Origin: Dehalobacter sp. DCA
GTDB taxonomy: Bacteria > Bacillota > Desulfitobacteriia > Desulfitobacteriales > Syntrophobotulaceae
Length of the DNA: 64,000 bases
Direction: 5' to 3'
NCBI RefSeq assembly: GCF_000305775.1
Contig: NC_018866.1
Location: forward strand, 1,240,001-1,304,000
The notes below the pieces were generated by a model, which saw only the letters and a list, made by a program, of their open reading frames with translations, was not told the origin of the DNA and did no database searches. The position numbers and the translations under genes were made by a program. Below, in pieces: positions 28,964 to 38,419 of the stretch (within the stretch, counting starts at the first letter, position 1; the number at the start of each line of letters is the position of its first letter).

Positions 28964-30997
28964 CCTGACTTTAGGACTTATAAGACGAAAAACTGCTAGC
29001 ACTCAGCCCTGAAAACCGTTTAGATAGCGGAGTTCAGGGCTGATTTTTATGTAGAAAATATATTATATTTTGTCCTATTATGTCCTTTTATATTAGTTGC
29101 GATTATGGTATAATAGTTTTAGATATTTTTATCCAGAGGAGCCTTCTGTATGTACGTTGCCATAACAGGCTCGGGCAAGGCCCGGGTCATACAGTTTAGA
29201 GAAGATACCCGTATTCCGGGAACAACGAAGAAAAAGACGCATGTCGTGAAGACGATTGGTAACTATGAACGAATGCTCGCTGAGGATCCGGACATTATTG
29301 CCAAGCTTAAGGCTGAAGCAGCTGAACTGACAAGGGCAAAGAAGGAAACGACGCTCCTCTCGCTTTAAGCGTTACCGTTATGGACATCACATCACCTCAG
29401 GATGTTGTTCCTTCCTTCAGGTTCGGTCATGCGCTAATCAAACAGCTTTGGAGCACTATGGGGTTAGACGCCTTTTTTCTTGCTAATTGCGGAAAGCGCA
29501 ATGCTACAGCTGTTGGACAAGCTCTATTCTACCTTGTCGCCCATCGCTGCGCAGATCCTTGCAGTATCCATGCGAGTGCATTGGAACAGAATTCCTATGC
29601 GGGTATCCTTTCTCTTGGGATCGATGTCCTTTACGATGTTCTTGATGTACTCTCCCAGCAGAAAGAGGCCATCATAAGCCACCTTGCTGACTTCTTTGAA
29701 AAGAAAACCAGCCGCAGTGGTCCTGAAGCATACTATGACGTCACAACGTACGCTTTTGAGAGCACCCGCTGGGGCGAATTACGAATGTTTGGCTTCTCGA
29801 AGGATCACAAAAATAACGAAGTTCAGGTGGTCATGGGGCTGCTTTTGGACAACAACGGCATACCCATAACGTATGAACTTTTTCCAGGCAACACGATGGA
29901 TCAGTGTACTCTGACCCGATCGGTAGAGAAGCTTAAGAGTCTGTACAGGCTGGAAAAGATCACGGTGGTTGCCGACAGAGGACTCAACAGCGGCAGCAAT
30001 CTTGAGTACCTCTGCAAGGGTGGGCACGACTTCGTCATCAGCTATACTTTAAAGCGTTCTCCTGACTCCTTTAAGGAACTTGTATGGAACGACGAAGGAT
30101 GGCAAGATAGTGTGGACCTTGCCACAGGGGAGATAACCTCTCGTTCCAAGATCGTAGAGCAAATACTGGAGGTCAAGGTTCCCATAGATCAGGATGAGGA
30201 AAGTGCTGAAAAGAAAAAAAGAGGAAGGCCCAGGAAGTACACTATTGAAAAAATTCCCGTAAAGATACACTTAACCTGGTCGGCCAAACGGGCTAACAAA
30301 GACAGATCCGACAGGGAACGCGTACTAGAGAAGCTCAAGAAACGCCTTGACAAACCCTATCAGCTTAAGGCTGCAGTAAAACGGGGTTGCAATCAGTTTT
30401 TGCAGATGGAGCTTGACACAGAAGATTGGAAGCTGGATGAAGCAAAAATTGAGCAAGCCGCCCGCTATGATGGGTATTATGCGGTCATTACCAACAACCT
30501 GAACTTGAGCACAGATGAGGTTTCCAAGATATACGGAGGACTATGGAAGATCGAAGAGAGTTTTAGAATACTTAAGACTGACCTTAGAGCACGACCGGTT
30601 TTCGTATGGAATGACGAACATATTAAGGGGCACTTTGCCATGTGTTTCATCGCGTTATGCATACTCCGTTATGCACAGTACTTACTCGAACAATCAATGG
30701 GCAAGAGCGTTTCGGCCGCGCAAATCATGGAAGCAATACAGGACCCCCTTGCATTAGTTCAGGGAGAATACCCAAATAATATCGTTACCCCAACCCAAGT
30801 TTCCCAGACTTATCTCGATCTCGCATCGATACTCAAACTGACTCCTCTAAAGACAAACATGACACTGACCAAGTTCCGTTCATGCACAAAATTGGATCTA
30901 ACAATAAACCTAAAATAATAGGACAATTTAAAATCGCTGAATCTCTTGCGCATCAAGTGATTCAGCGATTTTTCGTCTTTTATCTTCTAAAGTCAGG
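28964..30997 (+). mobile_element. IS1634-family insertion sequence (about 2.03 kb)
   Basis: The terminal inverted repeats begin CCTGACTTTAG at 28964 and, inverted, at 30997. Similarity extends about 33 bp through AGACGAAAAA. The element encodes one transposase split over two frames. A 59-bp direct repeat borders it. Long, variable target duplications are known for IS1634-type elements. Confidence 0.9.
29150..30918 (+). CDS. IS1634-family transposase, split into two frames
   Basis: The first frame (29150-29368, 72 residues) has the usual N terminus (MYVAITGSGKARVIQFREDT, HVVKTIGNYERM, LAEDPDIIAKL). The second (ATG 29380, 512 residues) carries the DDE core: AYYDVTTYAFES, ITVVADRGLNSG and IYGGLWKIEESFRILKT. 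In most relatives these are one protein of about 580 residues. The switch falls at CTCTCGCTTTAAGC, where one base restores LSVTVMDITSPQD. It could be a mutation or programmed frameshifting. IS ends and target duplication are otherwise perfect, so the insertion looks recent. Confidence 0.85.
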
Positions 30998-31056
30998 ATC
31001 TCTTATATTTCCTTTATTTTATTCGCTTTGTTAATATCCATAATATATTACCTCCT
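30998..31056. repeat. 59-bp target-site duplication, right copy
   Basis: Right-hand copy of 28905-28963. Confidence 0.9.
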
Positions 31057-31205
31057 CGTATAATTGATTTAGTTCCACCCCACGAGTCCAAAAAACTAAT
31101 GGAACGTGGGGTATTTAAATGACCATAGAAAACTGGAAATTCAGTTAGTATGGTTAACATCAACAAGATGCGCGCAGGATAACGCATACTCCATGTAGCC
31201 ATCGT

Positions 31206-31334
31206 GCCTGTGGGCAGTGTGGACAAGTCAACCCCAAAGCATACTTCAAATTCAACTTGTCCAAAGCCTGTTGGGAAAGCTCTTTTAAGACAGACCCCAA
31301 AGTGCTTTTCCACAGGATGGCACTGCCCACAGGC
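31206..31334. repeat. Nested inverted repeat of unknown role
   Basis: The outer arms GCCTGTGGGCAGTG (31206-31219) and CACTGCCCACAGGC (31321-31334) match perfectly. Inner arms GGACAAGT/ACTTGTCC lie at 31221 and 31256. The neighbouring 31060-31780 has no credible gene. It may include the noncoding left end of the IS110 copy that follows. Confidence 0.5.
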
Positions 31335-31780
31335 TCAGGATGAGGAATACTTGATTTTGGGAAGGGGGTGCGGGGGAAACCCTTTTTGTTAGAGACTCTT
31401 TTGATGACTAACAAATGGCTTTTCCCCTTTAAAGGAACACACTTTCACTAAAAAGATTCCTCAGATCGTTCTTTAACAAAATAGTATTTAAGTTTGTTGG
31501 GATTTCAGGCAAAATGGTACCGTGAGGTTCGTTCTGGCAAGGCCTTCTCCTCCTTGAGGCTTTGACCTCTTTATTAAGTCTGACTGCCAGCCCACAATTT
31601 GAACTTTTAACTCGAAGGTTGCACAGCTTAAAGGGAATCCCCTCCGATGGTAGCAGATCGGCTGGATCCAAGGTCTTTTTAAGACAAGTGCTGATTCGGC
31701 GAGGTTGTTGACCTGTTGTGGTGCCTGGTCCCAACGTTAATCTTACACATTCTTCGGCTCAGAAAGTGAGGTGATTTTAC

Positions 31781-33021
31781 TTGAGTTTATTTGTCGGTAT
31801 TGATGTGAGTTCCAGTGATTTTAAAGTGCGAATCTTAGATGAGCGGGGTAATGAACCGGTAAAAAAACTGCGGGCTTTGAATGATCAGCCTGGTTGTGAG
31901 CAAGTTACCCGATATCTCTCTGAAGCCTGCGCTAAAGAGAATGAGGACCGGCTGGTTATTGGTTTAGAGGCCACTTCCGTGTACAGTTGGCCGTTACAAA
32001 TGTTCTTGGCGGAAGACCCTTGTTTAGCACCTTTACAGCCCCAAATCTATTCCTTTAACCCCAAGGTCGTTGCTAATTTCAAGAAAGCTTATGTGGACCT
32101 TCCGAAGAACGACTGGATTGATGCCTGGGTCATTGCCGAACGTTTACGCTTCGGCCGGCTCCCAGAAGGCTCTCAGGTTGATTTCCGCTACTTACCATTA
32201 CAGCGCCTCACTCGCTTTCGTTGTCATATGATTGAGATGATCTCCAGAGAGAAGAACTATTTTCTCACGAACTTGTTCTTGAAGTTTAGCACGCTTGCCC
32301 AAGGTACGGTTTTTAGCAACACTTTCGGCGCTACTTCTGAATCCTTGACACTTGAGTTTTTTTCTCCAGAAGAGGTTGCGGCTCGACCGCTTGATGAACT
32401 GATTGATTTCCTCATGGAGAAAGGAAAAAGTCATTTCGAGGATCCAGAAGCCAAAGCCAGAGAGTTGAAGGAAGCCGCCCGCAAGGCCCATCGACTACGT
32501 GGAAGCCTATTGCAACCCATTAACCTTATCCTGGCCACGAGCATCGAAACCATCCACACTTTAGAGAAGCAGGTAAAGAAAATCGATAAGGCGATCGAAG
32601 CAGAAATCAGGCATTTCTCTAATACGCTCATTACCGTTCCCGGTATTGGCCCAGTGCTTTCAGCTGGTATTATTGCTGAGATTGGAGACATCCGTCGTTT
32701 TCCAAATGAAGGAGCCTTAGCAAAGTTTATTGGGTTAACCTGGCGTTCTCACCAGTCAGGTGATTTTACAGCCGATGACACACCCTTAACCCGAACCGGC
32801 AACACCTACTTGCGCAGTTATATCATCCAGGCTGCTAATTAGTACGCCAAAAGGAACCGGAGTACAAAGCCTTCTACCAACGTAAATTCTCGGAAAGTAA
32901 GACTCACCATCATCGCCGTGCTCTAGTGCTTACTGCACGTAAACTCGTCCGTATGGTTGATGCTCTGCTACGCAGCAACCAAATCTATATGCCACATGGC
33001 AATAGGGGGAATGCAAACTAA
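31781..33021 (+). pseudogene. IS110-family transposase, nearly complete with one frameshift
   Basis: A TTG start (MSLFVGIDVSSSDFK) follows GAGGTG. The DEDD residues are present: GID, GLEATSVYSW and DLPKNDWIDAWVIAER. The Transposase_20 region (TVPGIGPVLSAGIIAEIGDI) and the C-terminal RTGNTYLRSYIIQAAN follow. At 32842 a frameshift separates the last 60 residues (RQKEPEYKAFYQRKFSESKT, ending at 33021). This copy belongs to a different IS110 branch from the one at 24411. Activity depends on whether the shift is real. Confidence 0.85.
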
Positions 33022-33272
33022 GCATGAACTACGATAATTGAAATCCCATTTTTGTAACTTTTTCCCATATCTTTTTGGGAATGAGATGGTTTCTTATTGT
33101 CTTTTTTACCCACTGATTATTAACTTACTGAAAAATTGACTCGCTTAGGGTCTTGACATATTACCGAAGGACTTACAAGATATGATATTACTTAGCACTG
33201 AATACTCTATCAGTGCTAAGGTATAAGTGTAGCCATCTGGTGGTCTTTGAACCATGCCAATGTAAGTTTATA
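33022..33272. terminator. Intergenic region with hairpin 33191-33220
   Basis: CTTAGCACTGA and TCAGTGCTAAG form an 11-bp perfect stem with an 8-base loop, without a U-run. It lies between the IS110 gene and the 3' end of the DUF2115 gene and may end transcription from either side. Nothing else was recognised. Confidence 0.4.
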
Positions 33273-33812
33273 TCAGTCATTTTTTAGTTCAGTTATATCT
33301 CTGCAAACACAATAAATGCATAAAGATAATTTTCCCTTAATTTGAGCTCTTCGCATAGGACAGTAATATTTATCGTTTTGCTTAATGATTTTCTCTGTTC
33401 CTTGCATAATCATTCCCAACGGGTGAAGCGGTTTTTTGCTTATGAAAGCCAAATAGGTTGAGATAATTCTAATATATTGTTTTAAGTCTATTTGTCCGGG
33501 AGCATTTTCGTCCATATAAATCTCTATACGATTCGAAAAATCTTCTATCAAATGTGGATTGATGTCCTCCGGATTATTTACATTTTCTTTTCTTATGATC
33601 TCGAAGTAATTACTTAAGTTATAGTTGGACATTAAATTACTTATATATTCTATACTACCTGGTTCAAAGACCTGATTAGTAGATTTATTGAGGTTTAGAA
33701 AGTTTTCGATATGTAGAGATTCGGCTTCATTTTTTATTATTATAAATAGATCCTGAGTATTCATAATTCTCGCCATTTTCAATTTAACAATTTCACGTTC
33801 ATTTTTTATCAT
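33273..33812 (-). CDS. DUF2115 (UPF0305) family protein
   Basis: The protein of about 179 residues ends in KPLHPLGMIM, then YYCPMRRAQIKGKLSLCIYC and VC. This cysteine pattern is the hallmark of DUF2115, best known from methanogenic archaea. The start MIKNEREIV at 33812 lies 6 bases after GGAGGT. The gene follows marR by 28 bp on the same strand, so they form an operon. The four cysteines suggest a metal or Fe-S site. No function is established for the family to my knowledge. Confidence 0.65.
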   Translation of the reverse strand: MIKNEREIVKLKMARIMNTQDLFIIIKNEAESLHIENFLNLNKSTNQVFEPGSIEYISNLMSNYNLSNYFEIIRKENVNNPEDINPHLIEDFSNRIEIYMDENAPGQIDLKQYIRIISTYLAFISKKPLHPLGMIMQGTEKIIKQNDKYYCPMRRAQIKGKLSLCIYCVCRDITELKND

Positions 33813-33840
33813 AAAGCACCTCCACAATAAGACAGATAAT

Positions 33841-34278
33841 TCAAATAGTCTCTATCTCAGATAATAATGCTGCGAGATTCTTTACATTATCTTTTCCAAG
33901 CCTTTGTTCAATAAATGCCTGGGCTTCCTGCCAAAGTAGCTCTGTTGAGTGATAGCGTTTTATACCTTCATCAGTCAATTGGAGGTGACGGTTACGTGTC
34001 CCTCTTGGTGAGATATCAATAATCAAGTCTTCTCTTTCAGGCGGCTCGAGATTTCTTACAAGAGTCGTTCGATCAAGTCCGACTTTCAAAGCTAAATCAC
34101 TTACGCAAACAGGACTCAAAAGTTTAATATTTTGTAGTAGTGAGAATTGACCAGCAGTTAACCCTTTTGGGGATAGTTTTTGATTATAAATTTTTGTTAT
34201 TACCAGAGAAGCCCGACGCAAATTTTGGCAGGCACACGTTGAGGGCCTTCTTTCAGTAATTTGGCTTTTCTTATCCAT
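33841..34278 (-). CDS. MarR-family regulator with CxC motif
   Basis: The intact 145-residue protein contains CACQNLRRASLVITKIYNQK, a winged helix (VSDLALKVGLDRTTLVRNLE) and the wing IDISPRGTRNRHLQL. It is a close relative of the MarR at 18227. It is the first gene of a marR-DUF2115 operon. A GTGTATATACTG site lies 25 bp before the start, so autoregulation is likely. Confidence 0.85.
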   Translation of the reverse strand: MDKKSQITERRPSTCACQNLRRASLVITKIYNQKLSPKGLTAGQFSLLQNIKLLSPVCVSDLALKVGLDRTTLVRNLEPPEREDLIIDISPRGTRNRHLQLTDEGIKRYHSTELLWQEAQAFIEQRLGKDNVKNLAALLSEIETI

Positions 34279-34302
34279 AAACTTCTCATCCTATACAAAT
34301 TG

Positions 34303-34314
34303 GTGTATATACTG
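34303..34314. promoter_or_regulatory. Operator candidate (GTGTATATACTG)
   Basis: Ten of 12 bases match the palindromic consensus GTGTATATACAC. It lies between the marR start (34278) and the upstream acetyltransferase. Confidence 0.5.
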
Positions 34315-34334
34315 TTTCTCCTTAACTGTAAGTA

Positions 34335-34943
34335 TTAATCTTCTTGGGGAAACCTGATACTTCTTGCTTTATATACTGCCTGGATAAAACCTCCGAATAC
34401 ATCGTGGCTGAAAGTAAACCCTTGGTTTAGATAGAAACGAAGCGCGGTGTCATTCCCATTGGAAACATAAATAAAAATCAGATATATATCATCAAAGCTT
34501 TCAAGCCACTCCATTGCCATGGTGAATAATCTTTTGCCAAGACCAATCCCACGGTACTCTGGCCGAAAAAATAGATTGCTCACACTACCAATCTTTTGAG
34601 GCTTGAGCCAGTCAGGATAGAACCCTTGCACTGTTTCTCCTTCCGAAACAGGAGCCCATACGGGAATACTGTTGTTCTTAGCGTTCATTTCATCAACGGT
34701 AGAAAAAATATATCCAATAGGAATACTATTGTGTTTTGCTACAATCACCTGTCTTCGAAGAGCTTCATTATAGGATTTTTTCATCCTAGTATCAAAGTTC
34801 ATATGATTAAATGCTTCAGGAATCAGCTTCGCCTTAGACTTTTGATAGGCCATTAGTTCACCGCACAAATCCCTACATTGCTCAATATCTCCATCATCAA
34901 GAATTTCCAAGGTAACATCGCTACCAATATACTGATTGTTCAT
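34335..34943 (-). CDS. GNAT-family N-acetyltransferase
   Basis: The 202-residue protein shows the acetyl-CoA site (VSNLFFRPEYRGIGLGKRLF) and C-terminal FYLNQGFTFS. Its start overlaps the stop of the upstream QueG-like gene by 4 bp (ATGA), so translation is coupled and the two belong to one operon. The substrate is unknown. Confidence 0.8.
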   Translation of the reverse strand: MNNQYIGSDVTLEILDDGDIEQCRDLCGELMAYQKSKAKLIPEAFNHMNFDTRMKKSYNEALRRQVIVAKHNSIPIGYIFSTVDEMNAKNNSIPVWAPVSEGETVQGFYPDWLKPQKIGSVSNLFFRPEYRGIGLGKRLFTMAMEWLESFDDIYLIFIYVSNGNDTALRFYLNQGFTFSHDVFGGFIQAVYKARSIRFPQED

Positions 34944-36007
34944 TTCATGCTCCTTTCCGGTGCAGGGAGCAATGTCTCTGCAAATAATTCACTACAAACA
35001 AGTTGCGCCATTTCGCGAATTTTCTCATTTTCATTTTTACAAGCCGCCAAAATATAAGTCTTATAGCGATCATCATAATTGTTGCGCATATAGTTTAATG
35101 CATTTACTTTCCATTTCCATAAATCATCAGGCTTCAAATAGAAAAATTTTGGCTGCACGTTCTGCTTGTAAAAGTCCTCATTCATACTCATGATCTTCTC
35201 AGGGATAAGATGTGGAGATATTTCAGATACACCTGGGAAATCCTCAATCCCCTCCAATTTACCTTTATTCATAGGGCATACTTCCTGGCATATGTCACAT
35301 CCATAAAGGCTATGGCCGAAGGTTTTGCTTAAAGGTTCGTTAGGCAGATCAAGTAACCCAATATTTGTCAGATACGAGACGCATTCAGTCGGTGACATGG
35401 CATACGGCGCAGAAAGTGAACCTGACGGGCAGGCTTTAATGCAGCGGTTACAGTTATCCGAACATTTCGGGAGGTCAACTTGCCCTATCAGTTCCAGCCT
35501 TTGGTCAATGATCCATCCCTGTAAAGTCACCCATGATCCGGATGATTTCGCATAGAAAAAATTGTTCCTGCGGATCATTCCGAGGCCTGCTTTCATCGCC
35601 GCCCATCGCAGGCCAATCAGCCCGAATTTGCGTTCATTGGCAAACCGGAGGCCCAGTGTCTGAATAAAGCTTTCCATTTCAAGGCCGGCCTGAAACTCCC
35701 GCGTGCTTTTATCAATACGGGTGTCAAACAAATAGTGTTTTCCGATGTTGCCCTGTATTTCCTCCGGAACAACGTATTTGCCGTACTGCTCGATGACTAT
35801 GACCACAGATTGTGCCCAAGAGAATGATTCTCGCGGATCAATCAGCCGGTACTGTCTTTGGTAGAATTTTTCGGACTGGGGGACTTTCTGCACGCGCTCG
35901 TGCATTCTCAGCCCATATTCGCTCAGCTTTTCGAGTGGGACTATGCCGCAATCCTCGTAACCCAATTCAAACGCTTTCTCTCGGATCATCTGCTCAAGAT
36001 TTGCCAT
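34940..36007 (-). CDS. Divergent QueG-like Fe-S reductase
   Basis: The intact protein has about 355 residues (start MANLEQMIREKAFELGYEDC, AGGTGA eight bases before). It keeps RWAAMKAGLG and RRNNFFY, and two cluster motifs (C182-x3-C186-x2-C189-x3-CP and YGCDICQEVCP). The QueG active-site Asp position is hydrophobic here (FGLIGLRW), so chemistry other than epoxyqueuosine reduction is likely. The C terminus has no clear HEAT AWALG motif. It sits 11 bp after a nitroreductase and overlaps an acetyltransferase, so its operon differs from the marR-linked copies. Confidence 0.8.
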   Translation of the reverse strand: MANLEQMIREKAFELGYEDCGIVPLEKLSEYGLRMHERVQKVPQSEKFYQRQYRLIDPRESFSWAQSVVIVIEQYGKYVVPEEIQGNIGKHYLFDTRIDKSTREFQAGLEMESFIQTLGLRFANERKFGLIGLRWAAMKAGLGMIRRNNFFYAKSSGSWVTLQGWIIDQRLELIGQVDLPKCSDNCNRCIKACPSGSLSAPYAMSPTECVSYLTNIGLLDLPNEPLSKTFGHSLYGCDICQEVCPMNKGKLEGIEDFPGVSEISPHLIPEKIMSMNEDFYKQNVQPKFFYLKPDDLWKWKVNALNYMRNNYDDRYKTYILAACKNENEKIREMAQLVCSELFAETLLPAPERSMK

Positions 36008-36018
36008 CACAATGTCAC

Positions 36019-36534
36019 CTACAAATTTTCATAGGCTACGATTTTTTCAAGGGTCTTTCGCCGTTTATCGTGATTTTCCGGAGTGATTGGCTCGTCGGCC
36101 GCATATCCAACCGCCAGAATATTGATCGGCTCCAAATTCTCGGGCATCTGAAACTCAGTTCTCAAAACAGCAGCGTCAAAAGCGCATATCCAACAGGTGC
36201 CTAATCCTAAGTCGGTCGCCTGCAGCATCATATGATCTGTCACGATGCTCGTGTCGATATCAATCATCGACTTGCCATCCTCCTTCACAGCGGCCTCTTT
36301 GTGATCGCCGCACGCGATAACCACAAGTGGCGCGCTGTAGATATTCGCCGCCTTTTTCACTTTTTCGAGCCCGGACGAGCTTTGGACAACGATCAGCTTA
36401 ATCGGGCGGCTATTGTGTGCCGAAGGTGCCACCCTTCCTGCCTCAAGAATTTTCTGCAGTTTTTCTGCCTCAACCTTTTCGCTTGTATATTTCCTTACGG
36501 AACGACGATTTGTCACAAGATTTAAAAAATCCAT
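36019..36534 (-). CDS. Nitroreductase-family FMN protein
   Basis: The 171-residue protein begins MDFLNLVTNRRSVRKYTSEK, the FMN-phosphate-binding start of the nitroreductase fold. It then has APSAHNSRPIKLIVV and ATDLGLGTCWICAFD. The family uses NAD(P)H to reduce nitro groups, quinones or flavins. It is followed 11 bp later by the QueG-like gene, which it might supply with electrons (inference). Confidence 0.88.
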   Translation of the reverse strand: MDFLNLVTNRRSVRKYTSEKVEAEKLQKILEAGRVAPSAHNSRPIKLIVVQSSSGLEKVKKAANIYSAPLVVIACGDHKEAAVKEDGKSMIDIDTSIVTDHMMLQATDLGLGTCWICAFDAAVLRTEFQMPENLEPINILAVGYAADEPITPENHDKRRKTLEKIVAYENL

Positions 36535-36551
36535 CTCTCATTTCTCCTTTA

Positions 36552-37178
36552 TTACCTGATAAAATTGGTTTGTATTTTTTCTTCCGCCTGGGGTGCGGGA
36601 ACGGCCTGTTTGCCTGCATCAATCACTTTCAGTTGCCACGCCATTGCCCTCGCATTTTTCCGAACCGTCTGTATGCCTTCCTTATCCTGCAGTACCTCTC
36701 CTTCAGAGAGCCCAAAGACGGTCATCCAATATTGAGACGGCGGCATTATCGTCTCGGAGAGCTCCAGATAATTCTGCAGCTGCCTATAAACATCCACTCC
36801 TCCGGCCCGCCTGACCACAGAAACCGCCGTCGCAACCTTGTACCTGAAATAGGCCCTGCTTGAAAAAAATACTCTGTCCAGAAATGCTTTTGTAGTGCCA
36901 GCGATGCCGCCAAAATACGTTGGCGACGCGAGAATAATCCCGTCGGCTTCGCGCATTCTCGCCGCAGTTTCGTTGACGGCATCGTCCTTGAAAACACATT
37001 GATTGCCCTGAGATTTGTTAAAGTATCCGCAGCCACTGCAGCCGTGAAGCAACTTGTCTCCAACTTGGATGACTTCTGTTTATATTCCTTGTTTATCAAG
37101 CTCTTCACTCATTAGGTTTAGGATTATCGCAGTATTCCCTGCGCTATTCGGACTTCCGTTAATTGCAATGACTTTCAT
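36552..37178 (-). pseudogene. Flavodoxin-fold NAD(P)H-dependent FMN reductase with one in-frame TAA
   Basis: ATG 37178 begins MKVIAINGSPNSAGNTAIIL, the phosphate loop of FMN reductases. TAA at 37080-37082 stands at codon 33, then the same frame continues TEVIQVGDKLLHGCSGCGYF. Next come ADGIILASPTYFGGIAGTTK and a complete C terminus. One substitution (for example GAA to TAA) explains the stop. The CSGC...C cysteines recall iron-sulfur flavoproteins but one ligand is missing. It leads a run of redox genes (nitroreductase, QueG-like), so loss or read-through would matter. Confidence 0.8.
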
Positions 37179-37365
37179 TATGTATACCACCTTTACTAAT
37201 TTTTAACAGCACTTTCGAAAACAAGCAAAAATCCATAGTACTTGATCCCTCCGATCTATAGTGAGAACACTCAATGATAATGTGTATAGCTTGCGTTATA
37301 AGGTAGTTGCCATAGCAAATAAGTCTGTTCTCTCAAGTGATTGGCCTGTGGACTTATTTGTCTTA

Positions 37366-37923
37366 TCAATAAAATATCATGCTGAAATAAGTTAACGTCT
37401 CGGGCCCATTATTATATTTAATACCGCAAACTTTGGCCGACTCCGTAACCAGAATTCCGTAGCTCTCTGTCGCAGGATGCATACGTTCAGGAAACCTGCA
37501 AGGCTTATCCGGATAGGTGCATGTATTGCATACCGTACACCCTTCCGTTGAAAGTACCAAAGCCACAGGATATTTTGATTGGAAGATTTTCGCGACTTTA
37601 TCGGTAACCCTCTCGTGCATTATTCTGTCGTCCTTCCATTCTTTAACATCAAACATATCTTTCAGATGGTACATTGTTGTGAATATGAACACATTCTCAT
37701 ACTCATTGCATCGCGCTTTACACTGCTCGACAGTTCCGACGGCCGGTGGACAGGCCCATGTGGTGCCATACATTCTGCATGTATTTTTTTCACAGATATT
37801 CCTTACTACATTGGAAAAAACGATATTTTCCGGCTTTGCAAATACGTGCTCAGCCAAATTGAGCTTTTCTTTCTGCAATAATATTTCACTTTCTATTATT
37901 AAAACGCTCCCTCTCTTGTCCAT
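37366..37923 (-). CDS. DUF2284 metal-binding protein
   Basis: The 185-residue protein has CRMYGTTWACPPAVG near residue 50 and EGCTVCNTCTYPDKPCRFPE near residue 127, the two cysteine blocks that define DUF2284. It probably binds an Fe-S cluster or another metal. Family members occur in anaerobes and methanogens beside corrinoid and redox genes. It is transcribed with its neighbours on the minus strand but spaced by about 190 bp from the reductase gene. Confidence 0.8.
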   Translation of the reverse strand: MDKRGSVLIIESEILLQKEKLNLAEHVFAKPENIVFSNVVRNICEKNTCRMYGTTWACPPAVGTVEQCKARCNEYENVFIFTTMYHLKDMFDVKEWKDDRIMHERVTDKVAKIFQSKYPVALVLSTEGCTVCNTCTYPDKPCRFPERMHPATESYGILVTESAKVCGIKYNNGPETLTYFSMIFY

Positions 37924-37971
37924 CTTGTTTTATTACAATTGATATTGTTAAAGGTATGGTATCTCTTGCTA

Positions 37972-38283
37972 TTAAGTAATCTCTATAACCACATTCCGGG
38001 GCAGAGCAAGTCCGCAGGCAACTTCAATGGCTTTTATAACTCCACAGGGAACAGGGCAAGCACCATGGGGACAATACTCCCGAAATGAACTATAAACCAG
38101 ACCTTCGCCGATTTTCCCAAAGCATTCTTTATATGCATCAACTTGTTTAAGTTCACTTTTTAGAGTACTGAAGTTGGGACATTCTGAATCGATCAAAAGT
38201 TGAGCATGTCGGCCATCATCAGATAGTGCATCTACTGTTGTGCAAAAGCCACAGATACCAGCATGAATTTTGATTTGTGCCAT
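37972..38283 (-). CDS. Small Cys-rich protein (DUF6951-like)
   Basis: The 103-residue protein has the spaced pattern HAGICGFCTTV, SECPNFSTL, EYCPHGACPVPCGVIKAIEV and CGLALPRNVVIEI. This is a conserved small family of clostridia and methanogens with a likely metal site. Function is unknown. A perfect 14-bp operator palindrome lies 26 bp upstream, so it is a probable target of the local MarR proteins. Confidence 0.6.
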   Translation of the reverse strand: MAQIKIHAGICGFCTTVDALSDDGRHAQLLIDSECPNFSTLKSELKQVDAYKECFGKIGEGLVYSSFREYCPHGACPVPCGVIKAIEVACGLALPRNVVIEIT

Positions 38284-38309
38284 ATGAAATTCATCTCCGT
38301 TCTAATTAA

Positions 38310-38323
38310 TGTGTATATACACA
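38310..38323. promoter_or_regulatory. Operator candidate (TGTGTATATACACA)
   Basis: A perfect 14-bp palindrome, 26 bp before the small Cys protein and about 100 bp beyond the marR stop at 38420. Confidence 0.7.
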
Positions 38324-38419
38324 CTTAATACATAATAAAACGCTGACTTTTATTTATCAGCAACAATAGTTTAGGCTTGTTTGTAAATTCAACGAAACTT
38401 GACTAAATCCATGTAGATT

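Noticed and set aside
31429-31734. 101-codon minus-strand frame before the IS110 gene
   Set aside because: It has basic, repetitive composition and no ribosome site, and lies in the noncoding end of an IS110 element.
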